A stretch of 64,000 nt of DNA from Chloroflexota bacterium. Lineage in GTDB: Bacteria; Chloroflexota; FW602-bin22; JACPRP01. Of this stretch, positions 24,814-34,055 are shown one piece after another. The position numbers and the translations under genes are program-made. The stretch covers positions 1 through 64,000 of the forward strand of contig JACQUC010000100.1 of the NCBI GenBank assembly GCA_016210495.1, in the 5' to 3' direction. The stretch's first letter is position 1. The number at the start of each line of letters is the position of its first letter. Below the pieces are notes generated by a model, which saw nothing but the letters and a program-made list of their open reading frames with translations, searched no databases and had not been told where the DNA came from.

Positions 24814-25722
24814 TTAGAGACTTGCACCAGCCACCGAGTCCGCCAACTCCTGATAGCCTCTGCTGATGAGCTTCCAGTTGCCGGCCTCTTTGACTCTAGA
24901 GTTCTTCCTTGCAAGAGCCAGCGGCTCGAAGTTCAGCGTCGCGTAGACGATCTCCTCAGCGTCACCCCCCTGGCTGAATACCGTGCAGAATCGCGGAGGG
25001 TGAGGTCCTGCTATAGTGCTGTGTCCGTAGTAGGACATCGTCCGTTCGGTCCCCACGTGGTTGGCGGTGACGATGTAGGCGAAGTTCCGGAAGCCGGCCG
25101 CGGCGGCGCCGCAGGTCATCATTTCAACCTTACCCGGGGCAGCACCGCTGCCAACGGGGACGAACACGATTCTTGCCCCTCTTAGGGCCAAGAGCCTGGT
25201 CAGCTCAGGATACACCCAGAAATCGGCGCAGATCTGAATGCCGATGGGGCCGTATCTGGTTTCGAACAGCGGTAGCTCGCTCCCTGGCCGAAAACAGTAG
25301 AACTCACTCCAGATGGGAGGTGTTGCCAGTTGCAGCTTGCGGTAGGAGCCGAGTATCCCCTCAGGCCCAACGATGGCCGCCGATATGTATCGCACGTTAG
25401 TATCCTGCGCGTCTCGCTCAGGCATGCCGAAAATAACGTACATACCGAGGTCACTGGTCAGCGCAGCTATCTCTTCGGTAGAAGGGCCGGGGATGGTCTC
25501 CGCCAATTCCGCGTGCATAGCGCAGGGGCACTGGTCTCCGCGCGCCTCCTCGCCACACTCATAGCCGCTCAGAGCCAGCTCGGGGAAACAGACGATATTG
25601 ATGCCCAGTTGGGCGGCCTCCCTGACCTTGCTCTTCATTTTTGCGAGATTCGCCGCCTTGTCCCCCCACGTGCCCTTCCAGTTAACGGCGCCGACCGTCA
25701 CGGTCTCGTGTTCTGCGTTCAC
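24814..25722 (-). CDS. nitrilase-family carbon-nitrogen hydrolase
   Basis: A 302-residue protein with the Glu-Lys-Cys triad: Glu in CFPELALSGYE, Lys in GSYRKLQL and Cys in IQICADFWVYPE. Members hydrolyse amides, carbamoyl groups or nitriles. In reductive pyrimidine breakdown a member (beta-ureidopropionase) follows dihydropyrimidinase, and here the upstream gene encodes a dihydropyrimidinase-like enzyme 50 bases away. A similar two-step hydrolysis is likely. The true substrate is unknown. Confidence 0.85.
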   Translation of the reverse strand: MNAEHETVTVGAVNWKGTWGDKAANLAKMKSKVREAAQLGINIVCFPELALSGYECGEEARGDQCPCAMHAELAETIPGPSTEEIAALTSDLGMYVIFGMPERDAQDTNVRYISAAIVGPEGILGSYRKLQLATPPIWSEFYCFRPGSELPLFETRYGPIGIQICADFWVYPELTRLLALRGARIVFVPVGSGAAPGKVEMMTCGAAAAGFRNFAYIVTANHVGTERTMSYYGHSTIAGPHPPRFCTVFSQGGDAEEIVYATLNFEPLALARKNSRVKEAGNWKLISRGYQELADSVAGASL

Positions 25723-25772
25723 CGTGTCTTCCTCCTGTGGCGACCTATGATTCTGACTCTCAGAAAAATCTG

Positions 25773-27191
25773 TCAGATCTGGCGGATCTTCCTTGCAATG
25801 TATTTGCCATCACCCGGTTTGCCGACCACTCTGCGTTCCTCCATGACGACCCTTCCGCGCGCGATCGTGAGGACGGGCAAGCCCTTGAAGTGCCAGCCGT
25901 CGTAGATGCTCCAGTCTACGTTGGATGGGGAAAGCTCGGGTCGCCAGGTGACCTCCCGGTCCAAGTCCACGACTACGATATCGGCATCCGAGCCCACCTC
26001 TATCGTTCCTTTGGCCGGATAGAGGCCAAAGTATCGCGCGGGATTGTAGGCCGTGACCTCCACAACCCGCTCGAGAGGCAATCCCCGCTTGTTTACCCCC
26101 TCGCTGAGGAGCACCGGCAGGATCAATGCCGAATTGGCTCCGAGGCCCATAGGGACGAAGCCTTCGCTCCACATACCCACGTCCTTCAAAGCCGCTTTGT
26201 TTGGGGCCGTGTCAGAGGCCACAACGGTTATCGTTCCGTCTCTTATGCCCTGCCAGAGCCTCTCGTTGTCCTCTTTCGCCCGTATTGGTGGATTCACCAC
26301 GGTGAAGACGGGCTTCTGGTTCATCAGGGCAGTTAGGTTGTCGTGGTTGTGGGTCAGGTACTGCGGGCAGGTCTCGCCAATCACGTCCTTTCCTTCGGCA
26401 ATCGCCCTGGCGATGATATCCACGCCTTCCGCAATGGTTACGTGAACGACGTACAGGGGGCACTGGGCGATGCTTGCGAGGTACACGAACCTGCTCATGC
26501 ACTCTGCCTCGACGAAGTTAGGGCGGCTGTCGTGCCAGGCGCGAACGTCGTACCTTCCGGCTACCTCTTTTCTCAAGAGGGGAATGATGTCCGCGTTCTC
26601 GGCGTGAACCATCGCCAGCGCCGGCCAGCCCTGTTTCTTGAGTTGGGCGACCCGGCGCAGACCATCGAAAATGAAGCCGTCGTCCAGGCCGGGGCTGCCC
26701 TGCACTGCGGCCTGCGGGCCTTTATAGCCGACCAGGAACTTGAAGCTGGTGATGCCGTGATCGGACGCAAGTTTACCCATGCCGTTTTTGCGCGCTTCGT
26801 TCACCACCATCATGTGGAAGACGCAATCCAGAACAGCGTTTTCTTCCCAGGTGCTCCGGTAGACGTCGAGGGCTTCCGCGATGTCTTCCCCCTCGAATGG
26901 CCTCGTGAAGAAGCCCATCGTCGTGACGCCACCCAGGGCGGCGGCTTTGGACTCGGTTTTCGCGATCAGAGACCACGGTGCGAATGGGGGCGATGGAGGA
27001 AAGTCCTCGTGGCAGTGCACGTCGAGAACGCCCGGAAGGACATGTCTACCTGCGGCGTCAATCGTCGCGTCCGCGTGTGGCAAATACTCGCCGGACGCGA
27101 TAGCCACAATCTTTCCCTGGTGGATGCCAAGCGCCGCCGAGGTAATTCCGGTAGGGCTGACGATTCTTCCGTTAACGATGGCCAGATCCAT
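25773..27191 (-). CDS. dihydropyrimidinase/allantoinase-like cyclic amidohydrolase
   Basis: The start is ATG 27191, with AGGAG upstream. The 472-residue protein has the binuclear amidohydrolase set: HxH in DVHCHED, a probable carboxylated Lys in TSFKFLVGYKG, His in MVHAENADII, His in YVVHVTIAEG, and Asp in VASDTAPNKAA. The family opens cyclic amides (hydantoin, dihydrouracil, allantoin, dihydroorotate). It lies between the hydroxylase FAD subunit and the nitrilase-family gene, suggesting ring opening after oxidation. The precise ring is not predictable. Confidence 0.87.
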   Translation of the reverse strand: MDLAIVNGRIVSPTGITSAALGIHQGKIVAIASGEYLPHADATIDAAGRHVLPGVLDVHCHEDFPPSPPFAPWSLIAKTESKAAALGGVTTMGFFTRPFEGEDIAEALDVYRSTWEENAVLDCVFHMMVVNEARKNGMGKLASDHGITSFKFLVGYKGPQAAVQGSPGLDDGFIFDGLRRVAQLKKQGWPALAMVHAENADIIPLLRKEVAGRYDVRAWHDSRPNFVEAECMSRFVYLASIAQCPLYVVHVTIAEGVDIIARAIAEGKDVIGETCPQYLTHNHDNLTALMNQKPVFTVVNPPIRAKEDNERLWQGIRDGTITVVASDTAPNKAALKDVGMWSEGFVPMGLGANSALILPVLLSEGVNKRGLPLERVVEVTAYNPARYFGLYPAKGTIEVGSDADIVVVDLDREVTWRPELSPSNVDWSIYDGWHFKGLPVLTIARGRVVMEERRVVGKPGDGKYIARKIRQI

Positions 27192-27245
27192 GCCACTCCT
27201 CACGATTCTACTTCTCGGGAAAGAGCCGCTCGACCGCGCGAAATC

Positions 27246-28511
27246 TCAAGCGATCTCCGACAACGCGCGTTTCACAAGCGCTTTGGCCAGGTCTACCTTG
27301 TACCCGTTCTTCGACAGGGGCGTTGCGTCCATCACCGCCGCGCGCGCGGTCGCCTCTATCAAGCTCGGGCTGAGGGTCTCGCCCGCCAGAATGTGCTCAG
27401 CAGCACTGGCTCTCCAAGGCATCGGGCTCACGCCTCCCAGCACGATAGTGGCTCTGACGCAGACCTGCCCTTCCAGCGTGATTTTCGCTGCCACGCTGAC
27501 AACCACCGGGTCGAGAGCATTTCTCATTCTGAACTGTTTGAGGACGCACCTCGTACCCGCTTCCGGCTGGGGCACCCGTATTTCGGTGACGACCTCATTG
27601 GATGCGAGGACGTTACCGAGTGGCGTGAAGAAGTCTTGCACGGCAATCGACCTTTGACCAAGTGGACCTACCGCAACTACCCTGGCGTCAAGCGCGGTTA
27701 GAGCTATGGCGGTTTCCGAGGGGCAAACGGCGTGGCAGCCCGCAAAGCCCAGCATGGCGTGATAGCGGTTATCGCCGCCGGTGGCAAAGCACGTGTCGCC
27801 GCCTTTTCTGACGCAGAAATAGGCATTGCCACTGGCCTTGTAGTACCAGCATCGCACGTGCTGGCACAGATCGCCGCCCAATGTGGCCATATTTCTCCGT
27901 TGCGGGGTTCCCACGGCGTGGGCCGCCTGCGCAAGCAAGCTGTAGCTTGCCCTGACCTCCGGATCAGTTTCCACCTCCCGAAGTGTCGCCGTGCTGCCAA
28001 TCCTCAGGCCGCCTTCGGCTACTTCGACGTAGTCCATTCGTCTGGACCTGGTAATGCTCTTGATGTTCACGAGCAGCCTGGGTTGAACTGTCCATACTCT
28101 GCACTTCAGCTCCAACAACAGATCGGTGCCCCCGGCGATCACTCTGGCCCTTTCCCCGAAAGTGTTCAGCAAAGATACCGCTTCCTCGACTGAAGCAGCG
28201 TTGATGTGTTGGAACCTTGGCAGCGTGTCGGTGCTAATGATTCCGGTTAGACGTCCGTGCCGCCCAGTTGACGCACCTTCGTCCGCCCTTTCCCTCGCTT
28301 CGAGCAGCGAGATGATTCTTTTGAGCGGTCTCGTTGTGCGATCCAGTTCTTGGTGCGAAACGGGTGCCACGACCCCACCCCACCCCGAAGGGACAGAGAC
28401 GTCCGCCCCTACGCTTTGGCAATCAGATCTCGCAGCGAGACTCCTGCCCTGTCCTATGCGCCCGCCTGAGGCGGACGACTCTACGGATTCAACGTTCTCT
28501 GGCATTTTCAT
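27246..28511 (-). CDS. xanthine-dehydrogenase-family FAD subunit with extended N-terminus
   Basis: A 421-residue protein from an ATG four bases after the stop of the Mo subunit. The FAD domain begins near residue 97 (LPRFQHINAASVEEAV), with the flavin motif VIAGGTDLLLELK; ATLGGDLCQHVRCWYY carries cysteines as in related subunits. The first ~95 residues match no part of the family. Codons about 33-57 are a copy of the dispersed repeat at 28344-28415, so repeat insertion appears to have extended or disturbed the 5' end. No ATG, GTG or TTG lies close to residue 97, so initiation may be at 28511 or a GTG near residue 47. Confidence 0.82.
   Translation of the reverse strand: MKMPENVESVESSASGGRIGQGRSLAARSDCQSVGADVSVPSGWGGVVAPVSHQELDRTTRPLKRIISLLEARERADEGASTGRHGRLTGIISTDTLPRFQHINAASVEEAVSLLNTFGERARVIAGGTDLLLELKCRVWTVQPRLLVNIKSITRSRRMDYVEVAEGGLRIGSTATLREVETDPEVRASYSLLAQAAHAVGTPQRRNMATLGGDLCQHVRCWYYKASGNAYFCVRKGGDTCFATGGDNRYHAMLGFAGCHAVCPSETAIALTALDARVVAVGPLGQRSIAVQDFFTPLGNVLASNEVVTEIRVPQPEAGTRCVLKQFRMRNALDPVVVSVAAKITLEGQVCVRATIVLGGVSPMPWRASAAEHILAGETLSPSLIEATARAAVMDATPLSKNGYKVDLAKALVKRALSEIA
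28344..28415. repeat. dispersed palindromic repeat, copy 2 (inside a coding frame)
   Basis: CAGTTCTTGGTGCGAA (28344-28359) is identical to the left end of copy 1, and GTCCGCCCCTACGCT (28401-28415) contains the shared core. It lies in frame within the 5' part of the FAD-subunit gene. The right inverted end seen in copies 1 and 3 is not clear here. Confidence 0.6.
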
Positions 28512-28514
28512 CGT

Positions 28515-30797
28515 TTACGACTCTTTCTGGCCTTTCAGAGCGCCGAGGATCATCTCGGGCGTAATTGGCACACAGTTGAATCTTATGGCTGTCGCGTTGT
28601 GGATGGCCTGAGCGACGGCGGCCGGCGCAGGGCAGGCGACTCCCTCGCCGAGGCTTTTCACCCCGAATGCCCCGACCGGGTCTATCACCTCGACAAAGGA
28701 GATCTCAGGATCGGGCAGATCCACGGACGTGAATATCTTGTAATCCACGTAGTTTGGATTCAAGATCCTTCCGGTCTTCTCGTCGAAGACGAGGCTCTCC
28801 ATCAATCCAAAGCCAGAACCCAGCAGGACGCCGCCGCTAACCTGATTCTGGCATATCTCGGGGTTGATGATCCTTCCGCTGTCGTGAACGGCAACGTACT
28901 TAATGATTCTTACATCGCCGGTGATCGTATCTACCTCTACTTCCACAAAGTGCGCCATAAACATCTTGGCCACCGGACTCTGCGGAACCGCTCTGGCGGC
29001 TCGACCGACGATGGTATCAGCAGACATGTACTCGGGTCTGACCCTAGCCGTAACCTGCGAAATGGGGACCCTGCGCTCAGGAAGCTCCTTCACGTAGACC
29101 ATGCCGTTCTTAATGTCCATATCCTCTGGCCGCGCCTCGAGTACGTCACCGGCCAGTTGCAGAATCTGCCGCTTGGCATCGGCAGCGGCCGCCCTCGTCG
29201 CCAGGCCCGTCATATGCGCGTTGGTGCTGCCCACGCTGGGCACGCTCCAGGGGCAGGTATCCGTGTCGCCGTGCGCGCCGCTGATGCTCTCGAAAGAGAC
29301 GCCCAACTCCTCTGCCACGATTTGCGCCTGGGTTGTGTCGGCTCCTTGCCCCATCCGGCCGACGCCCGTCAACAGGTTGACGCTGCCGTCGTGATTGACC
29401 TTCACGATGACCGAAGGCGTGCCGAGAAAGGGCTCGCCACAGATGTGGGCCGCAATCGCCATCCCGAGACCGCGTCGCTTTGAGCCGCTTGCGGCGACGG
29501 GTGTGCCCCAGCCACGCCACCTCTCTTTCCAGCCGACAGCCTGGGCGCCTCGCTCGATGCAGTCGTCCAGGCCACAGCTCGACAAGGTCTTGACGGGGTA
29601 AGGGACGCCCGTTCCCGCGTATCCCCAACTCCCGCCGCGCATCTGATCACCGGGACGGACGTGGTTCTTGATCCTGATCGCCAGCGGGTCTATGGCCAAC
29701 TGCTCCGCCGCCTTGTCGATGGTCTCCTCCATACTGAAGTTCATCGTCACGTCCCCCACGCCCCTCATACAGCCGGCTGTGAGAAGGTTGGTGGAAACGC
29801 CGTACATTTCGAACTTCGCGCTGGGGGCTCTCGCCCACAGATCGCTCACGCTTTCGTATGGGTTGGCCTTGTTCCCGTAGCCGCCGTTATCGAAAAGGTG
29901 CTTGAAGTGTATGGCCGTGAAGGAACCGTCCCGTCTCACGCCCAGCTTCACCCAGGAGATAGGTCTTTCTCGTCTCTTGACGGTGGCGAAGGACTCTTCC
30001 TGTGTAAGATCGAGCTTCACAGGCCTGCCGGACTTCTTGGCCAGGAAGACGGCCATAAAGTGGAAATTGAACAGCCACCACAGGCCGAACGAGGCGCCTG
30101 TGGGCATTCCGATCACTCTCACGTGGCTCTCAGGCATCTTGAGAAAAGCAGCCATCCTGTCTCTGAGCTGAAATGGTACCTGAGTTGAAGTCCACACAGT
30201 CAACTTGTCGCCGTTCCACCTGGCCACGCAGGCGTTCCTGCCCAAAGGAGCGGACTGCTGATTTCCCATCGTCGTCGCATGTTCCACAACCAGGTCGGCC
30301 TGTCGAAAGCCCGCGTCGATGTCGCCCCATTCGACGACAGAGCTCTTCACGTTTCCAGTCGACGTCACTCGAGGAGCGTCCGGACTGAGGGCCTCCTCGA
30401 GGTCGAACACGTGGGGCAGCTCCTCGTATTCAACCTCGATAAGTCTGAGCGCCCGTTCGGCGACGTACTGGTCACGGGCGGCTGCGGCGGCCACCTCGTC
30501 GCCGTAGTAACGCACCCTTTCGTCGAGCACCGGGCCGCGGTAGTTGAAGTCCGTGTCGCTCCACTCCTCCCGGGGCACGTCCCGGTAGGTGATCACGGCG
30601 CCTACGCCCGGCAGCGACTCGGCTCGGCTCGTGTCGATCTTCGCGATCCTGGCGTGCGCGTGAGGGCTACGCAGCACCTTCGCGTGCAACATACCCGGCA
30701 ACACGACGTCAACCGCGTACTCGAGGCTGCCGGTAACTTTCTCGTAGGCATCCTTTAGAGGAAAGCCTTTTCCGATAACAGCTAATTGCTCAGGCAT
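28515..30797 (-). CDS. xanthine-dehydrogenase-family molybdopterin-binding subunit
   Basis: A 760-residue large subunit of a molybdenum hydroxylase (xanthine dehydrogenase, nicotinate dehydrogenase, 4-hydroxybenzoyl-CoA reductase superfamily). The N-terminal a/b hammerhead begins at VTGSLEYAVDVVLPGMLHAK. Moco-binding segments include GASFGLWWLFNFHFMAV and GVGRMGQGADTTQAQI. The catalytic Glu lies in VKSLGEGVACPAPAAVA near the C-terminus. With the 2Fe-2S and FAD subunits it would hydroxylate a carbon next to a ring nitrogen or reduce an aromatic thioester. The three genes are almost contiguous (gaps of 3-4 bases). Confidence 0.9.
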   Translation of the reverse strand: MPEQLAVIGKGFPLKDAYEKVTGSLEYAVDVVLPGMLHAKVLRSPHAHARIAKIDTSRAESLPGVGAVITYRDVPREEWSDTDFNYRGPVLDERVRYYGDEVAAAAARDQYVAERALRLIEVEYEELPHVFDLEEALSPDAPRVTSTGNVKSSVVEWGDIDAGFRQADLVVEHATTMGNQQSAPLGRNACVARWNGDKLTVWTSTQVPFQLRDRMAAFLKMPESHVRVIGMPTGASFGLWWLFNFHFMAVFLAKKSGRPVKLDLTQEESFATVKRRERPISWVKLGVRRDGSFTAIHFKHLFDNGGYGNKANPYESVSDLWARAPSAKFEMYGVSTNLLTAGCMRGVGDVTMNFSMEETIDKAAEQLAIDPLAIRIKNHVRPGDQMRGGSWGYAGTGVPYPVKTLSSCGLDDCIERGAQAVGWKERWRGWGTPVAASGSKRRGLGMAIAAHICGEPFLGTPSVIVKVNHDGSVNLLTGVGRMGQGADTTQAQIVAEELGVSFESISGAHGDTDTCPWSVPSVGSTNAHMTGLATRAAAADAKRQILQLAGDVLEARPEDMDIKNGMVYVKELPERRVPISQVTARVRPEYMSADTIVGRAARAVPQSPVAKMFMAHFVEVEVDTITGDVRIIKYVAVHDSGRIINPEICQNQVSGGVLLGSGFGLMESLVFDEKTGRILNPNYVDYKIFTSVDLPDPEISFVEVIDPVGAFGVKSLGEGVACPAPAAVAQAIHNATAIRFNCVPITPEMILGALKGQKES

Positions 30798-30801
30798 GCT
30801 G

Positions 30802-31272
30802 CTAGACCCTCATTAGCTTTGCCGCCGCCATGATCGACTTCACAATCTTAGGGTAGGTGCCACATCTACACAGGTTGCCTGAAATGGCCTCCCTCACGTC
30901 ATCCTCGCCGGGCGACGAATTCCTGTCCAACAGCGCCTTGGCGCTAAGGATCATGCCGGGCGTGCAAAACCCGCATTGCATCCCGTGGTGTTCGATGAAA
31001 GAACGTTGAATAGGATGCAGCTCTCCCGCCCGAGCCAGGCCCTCAATTGTCGTGATGTCCCGGCCATCGACTTCCGTAGCCAGGGTCATGCACGAAGCGA
31101 TAGGCTCCCCGTCAAGGAGCACTGTGCAGGAACCACAGTCGCCCCTGTTGCACGACACCCTGACGCCGATGAGCCCAAGCTTTTCTCTAAGGCACTCCGC
31201 CAGCGTCTCGTAGGGCTCCACTTCCACGAGATACTCCTGCCTGTTTACCACCAGCCGTGTCTCTTGCTTCAA
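30802..31272 (-). CDS. xanthine-dehydrogenase-family 2Fe-2S subunit
   Basis: A 156-residue electron-transfer subunit. The plant-type [2Fe-2S] cluster is bound by CNRGDCGSCTVLLDG and the downstream Cys in IASCMT. The second, buried cluster uses CGFCTPGM and NLCRCGTYPKI. It passes electrons from Mo to FAD. It is the first of the three hydroxylase genes and is separated from the upstream amidohydrolase by about 230 bases containing a repeat. Confidence 0.93.
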   Translation of the reverse strand: MKQETRLVVNRQEYLVEVEPYETLAECLREKLGLIGVRVSCNRGDCGSCTVLLDGEPIASCMTLATEVDGRDITTIEGLARAGELHPIQRSFIEHHGMQCGFCTPGMILSAKALLDRNSSPGEDDVREAISGNLCRCGTYPKIVKSIMAAAKLMRV

Positions 31273-31501
31273 CCAGTTGCCTCCTCTATCGCCCTGGGCT
31301 TTTTGACAGCACGATCCGAGCGATAGCCCTGCCCCACCCCTGGGCGGACAGGGCCGTCTCCCGATGGAATCGGGATCCCGTCTCGGGACGCCCCTACGGA
31401 TCGCATTTCGCAGCAGAAGGTGCGAAATGGGCCTACGATGCTGCCCACACCCAAGGGCGAGGGGACCTCGCCCCTACGCTTTGTCTCGCACCAGAAACTG
31501 A
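31273..31501. repeat. intergenic repeat cluster including dispersed repeat copy 3
   Basis: The gap holds several palindromes. CCCGATGGAATCGGG lies near 31363-31377. GACGCCCCTACGG lies near 31388, and GGGCGAGGGGACCTCGCCC near 31454-31472. The copy-3 core TCGCCCCTACGCT is at 31468-31480, and the right end TCGCACCAGAAACTG at 31486-31500. The last abuts the stop codon of the amidohydrolase gene. No gene is supported. Confidence 0.65.
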
Positions 31502-32506
31502 TTAGGCGTCGAGCTTTAGGAGTCTCGCCGCATTCTCCCCCAGTATCTTCCTCCTGTCGCCCTCTGAAATCCTCATCCTGAGCACCTGCTCCAGATCGTA
31601 GCGAACGCCAAAGTCGGCCGGCGTTACCGGGAAATCGCCGCCGAAGAAGATGCAATCTGCGCCCAGTGTTTCGACTGCACACTCCAGGGCCTGGCTGTCC
31701 ACCGAGTGCGTGTCGCCCATAATCCTACCTTTGTAGTCCCGCGCATACCTCAGAGGAAACACTGTCGCATCTTTGACAACCTCGGGCGGAAAGTGACTGT
31801 AGAAACCGTAGAGATTGTCAAAACGCCCGAACATAAACGGGATGTAGCCTGCCAGCAGACCGAAAACCACGTTCAGCCTCGGGAACCTGTCGTAGATTCC
31901 AAACATAATGAACCGGCCCGCGCAGATGGTCGACGTCAGGAGCATGCCGATCTCGTCGCGCAAATACTCTTTGTCGGCCTTTTGCGCCTCTTTCCAGTAC
32001 GGCACCGGGCTGGCCGGGTGCACGTAGACGGGCACGTCGAGCTCTTCCGCAAGCTTGAAGATCGGCCAGAACTGCTCGTCGTCGACGTACAAGCCGTCGT
32101 AGCACGCGACCATAGAGATCGCCTTGAAGCCGAGCCTGGTAATGCCCCTTTCGATCTCGGCGAGCGAGAACCTCACGTCGAAAGGGTTTATCGCCGCCGA
32201 GCCGACAAAGCGGCCCGGATAATCCCGGACGACGCGAGCGCACTCGTCGTTCGCAAACTTGACGCCTTCGCCCACGTCCATACCGGCTGCCTTGATCGCT
32301 CCGATAAAGGCAGAGGTATAGCCCAGGAGCTCGGCGTCGACGCCGACTTCGTCCATCAAGCCGACGTGCTCCTCTGGATTGCTGAAGGCAGACGATTCCC
32401 AGAGGTAGCTGGTGCTCTGGCCAAAAGGTGTCCGGCGATAGGCGTCCATAAGTTTCAGTGGCACAAAGTGACCGTGCGCATCGATGATCCTTGGCTTCGC
32501 AAACAT
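31502..32506 (-). CDS. amidohydrolase 2 family protein (ACMSD-like)
   Basis: A 334-residue TIM-barrel metal enzyme. The HxH is in IIDAHGHFVP, another His in VYVHPASPV, and the late Asp in FFGGDFPVTP. The family includes aminocarboxymuconate semialdehyde decarboxylase, gamma-resorcylate decarboxylase and lactonases, so it probably decarboxylates or hydrolyses a ring-derived intermediate. GGGATAGTGAG precedes the ATG. It lies between the second UbiD gene and the Mo-hydroxylase genes. Confidence 0.85.
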   Translation of the reverse strand: MFAKPRIIDAHGHFVPLKLMDAYRRTPFGQSTSYLWESSAFSNPEEHVGLMDEVGVDAELLGYTSAFIGAIKAAGMDVGEGVKFANDECARVVRDYPGRFVGSAAINPFDVRFSLAEIERGITRLGFKAISMVACYDGLYVDDEQFWPIFKLAEELDVPVYVHPASPVPYWKEAQKADKEYLRDEIGMLLTSTICAGRFIMFGIYDRFPRLNVVFGLLAGYIPFMFGRFDNLYGFYSHFPPEVVKDATVFPLRYARDYKGRIMGDTHSVDSQALECAVETLGADCIFFGGDFPVTPADFGVRYDLEQVLRMRISEGDRRKILGENAARLLKLDA

Positions 32507-32516
32507 CTCACTATCC

Positions 32517-32603
32517 CTATTTGACCGATTTCAACGCCTTATCCCAGAAGCTGTTGTCGATGTACTTGTCGGCTTTGGGCAAGGGAGGCTGAAAGTCGCC
32601 CAT
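32517..32603 (-). other. short open tail, possible remnant of a binding-protein C-terminus
   Basis: A 28-residue frame from ATG encodes MGDFQPPLPKADKYIDNSFW followed by DKALKSVK. It remains open further upstream within the 3' end of the UbiD gene. The tail is reminiscent of C-termini of NMT1-type substrate-binding proteins. It may be a remnant or a chance frame. There is no clear ribosome binding site. Confidence 0.25.
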
Positions 32604-32623
32604 ATCGCCCAGGGCATCGATTT

Positions 32624-33961
32624 CTACCAAGATGCCTGGTCCACCCCCGGCACCAGAACTTTGGCGAACTTCTCCCTATCCGCATCGGAGGGTAAGGTCG
32701 CGTCCATGCCCATCTTGGAAGTTTGCCACTTCAGGGAAGTGGATGGATCGAGAGGCGCGCCCACCATCATCGGGAAGATGTGCACGTCTTTGTCGGGCTG
32801 TACCCTTGTCTCCATTGCCCAAAGAATGTCGCGATCGTTGTAAATGTCGATGTCGTCGTCCACCACTGTGCAGTACTTGACCCCGGTCGAGCCCAGGACG
32901 CTCATGATGACGTTTAGCCCCTCTCTGTCCAGCCGCTTGCGAACGGCGATCACGGTGTCGAACTCCTGGTTGCCGCGCATTCTAAGATCCACGACCTCAG
33001 GGCAGCCCATCCGGGCGGCCTCGTAGACTTCGGCAGCTCGAGGCAACCACAGCATCAAGTGGTTCTCGGTAGTGGGCATGCCCGCCAGCAAGGTCTGATA
33101 GATCGGATTCTTTCGATGCGTTATGGCTTTGACCTTGACGATGGGAGACTCGGTTTTGCCGCAGTAAGTGCCTGGGAACTCCCCGAAGGGTGCCTCGATT
33201 TGCTTCTCCATCGGGGGTATCTCCCCCTCGATCACGATTTCCGACGTCGCGGGAACCTCGACGTCGACTGTTCTGCACTTCACCAAATCGATGGGACTGC
33301 CCTGGAGGGCCCCGGCCACGCCGAACTTGTCCACGCCATAGTCCACTTTCGTGACCGAGCCGATGGCTACGGCTGGGACCACGCCGATGGCCACGGCGAT
33401 TTCCAGGCGCTGTCCCCGCTCCCTGGCGTCGGCGACGGCGCGCCTGATGCGCGGCGAGTCGGCAAAGATGCCCAGCCGTTCCTTACCGTGGAGCTGCATC
33501 CGGTGGATCCCCAGCAAACGAGCCCCACTTGCCGGGTCCTTGACGACTGCCACGCCGGCGGTGATGAACGGACCCGCGTCGCGTTCAGCGTGGGTGCAAA
33601 CCGGCAACTGGTATAAGTCCACCTCGGCCCCGGTATGAACCACTTCCTGGCACTCGCCGCAATCCACCATTCTCGGCTGAATGCGATCAGTCCTGGACCG
33701 GATGTACAGATGCAGCGCAGCCTTACGGTCAGACTGGAGCCCGTCTACGATGCGTCCGGGACTGCCGTAGAGCGCTCCCAAGACGCGCCAGCCGGGATAC
33801 GCTGTCACGTTGTCAAACATAAACGCCGGGCCATTGGAATCCGAGGATTTCCGCGCGTAGGCGGCAACCTCAAACCTTGTGCTCACCGCGTTCGAGATGT
33901 GAACCAGGTCTCCCTTTTCCTCCAGGTAGGCCAGGTAGCTTCTAAGGTCCGTCCAGGGCAT
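32624..33961 (-). CDS. UbiD-family (de)carboxylase, copy 1
   Basis: ATG 33961 is chosen for the GAGGTGG site. The 445-residue protein has the UbiD fold, with the signature EAPFGEFPGTYCGKTESP carrying the active-site acidic residues and the late VDDDIDIYNDRDILWAM metal/prFMN region. UbiD enzymes use prenylated FMN to add or remove carboxyl groups on unsaturated or aromatic acids. No ubiX-like prFMN synthase is in this window. Downstream of the stop, before 32506, another frame is open (see 32517-32603). Confidence 0.9.
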   Translation of the reverse strand: MPWTDLRSYLAYLEEKGDLVHISNAVSTRFEVAAYARKSSDSNGPAFMFDNVTAYPGWRVLGALYGSPGRIVDGLQSDRKAALHLYIRSRTDRIQPRMVDCGECQEVVHTGAEVDLYQLPVCTHAERDAGPFITAGVAVVKDPASGARLLGIHRMQLHGKERLGIFADSPRIRRAVADARERGQRLEIAVAIGVVPAVAIGSVTKVDYGVDKFGVAGALQGSPIDLVKCRTVDVEVPATSEIVIEGEIPPMEKQIEAPFGEFPGTYCGKTESPIVKVKAITHRKNPIYQTLLAGMPTTENHLMLWLPRAAEVYEAARMGCPEVVDLRMRGNQEFDTVIAVRKRLDREGLNVIMSVLGSTGVKYCTVVDDDIDIYNDRDILWAMETRVQPDKDVHIFPMMVGAPLDPSTSLKWQTSKMGMDATLPSDADREKFAKVLVPGVDQASW

Positions 33962-34055
33962 TAGCCACCTCACTTGCGCACGCCGGCCCTCCGAAGGCCA
34001 GTACGGCCTTCGGCGAGCTCGACGGACTCATTCGACCCAAAGACTCTCGAGGGTG

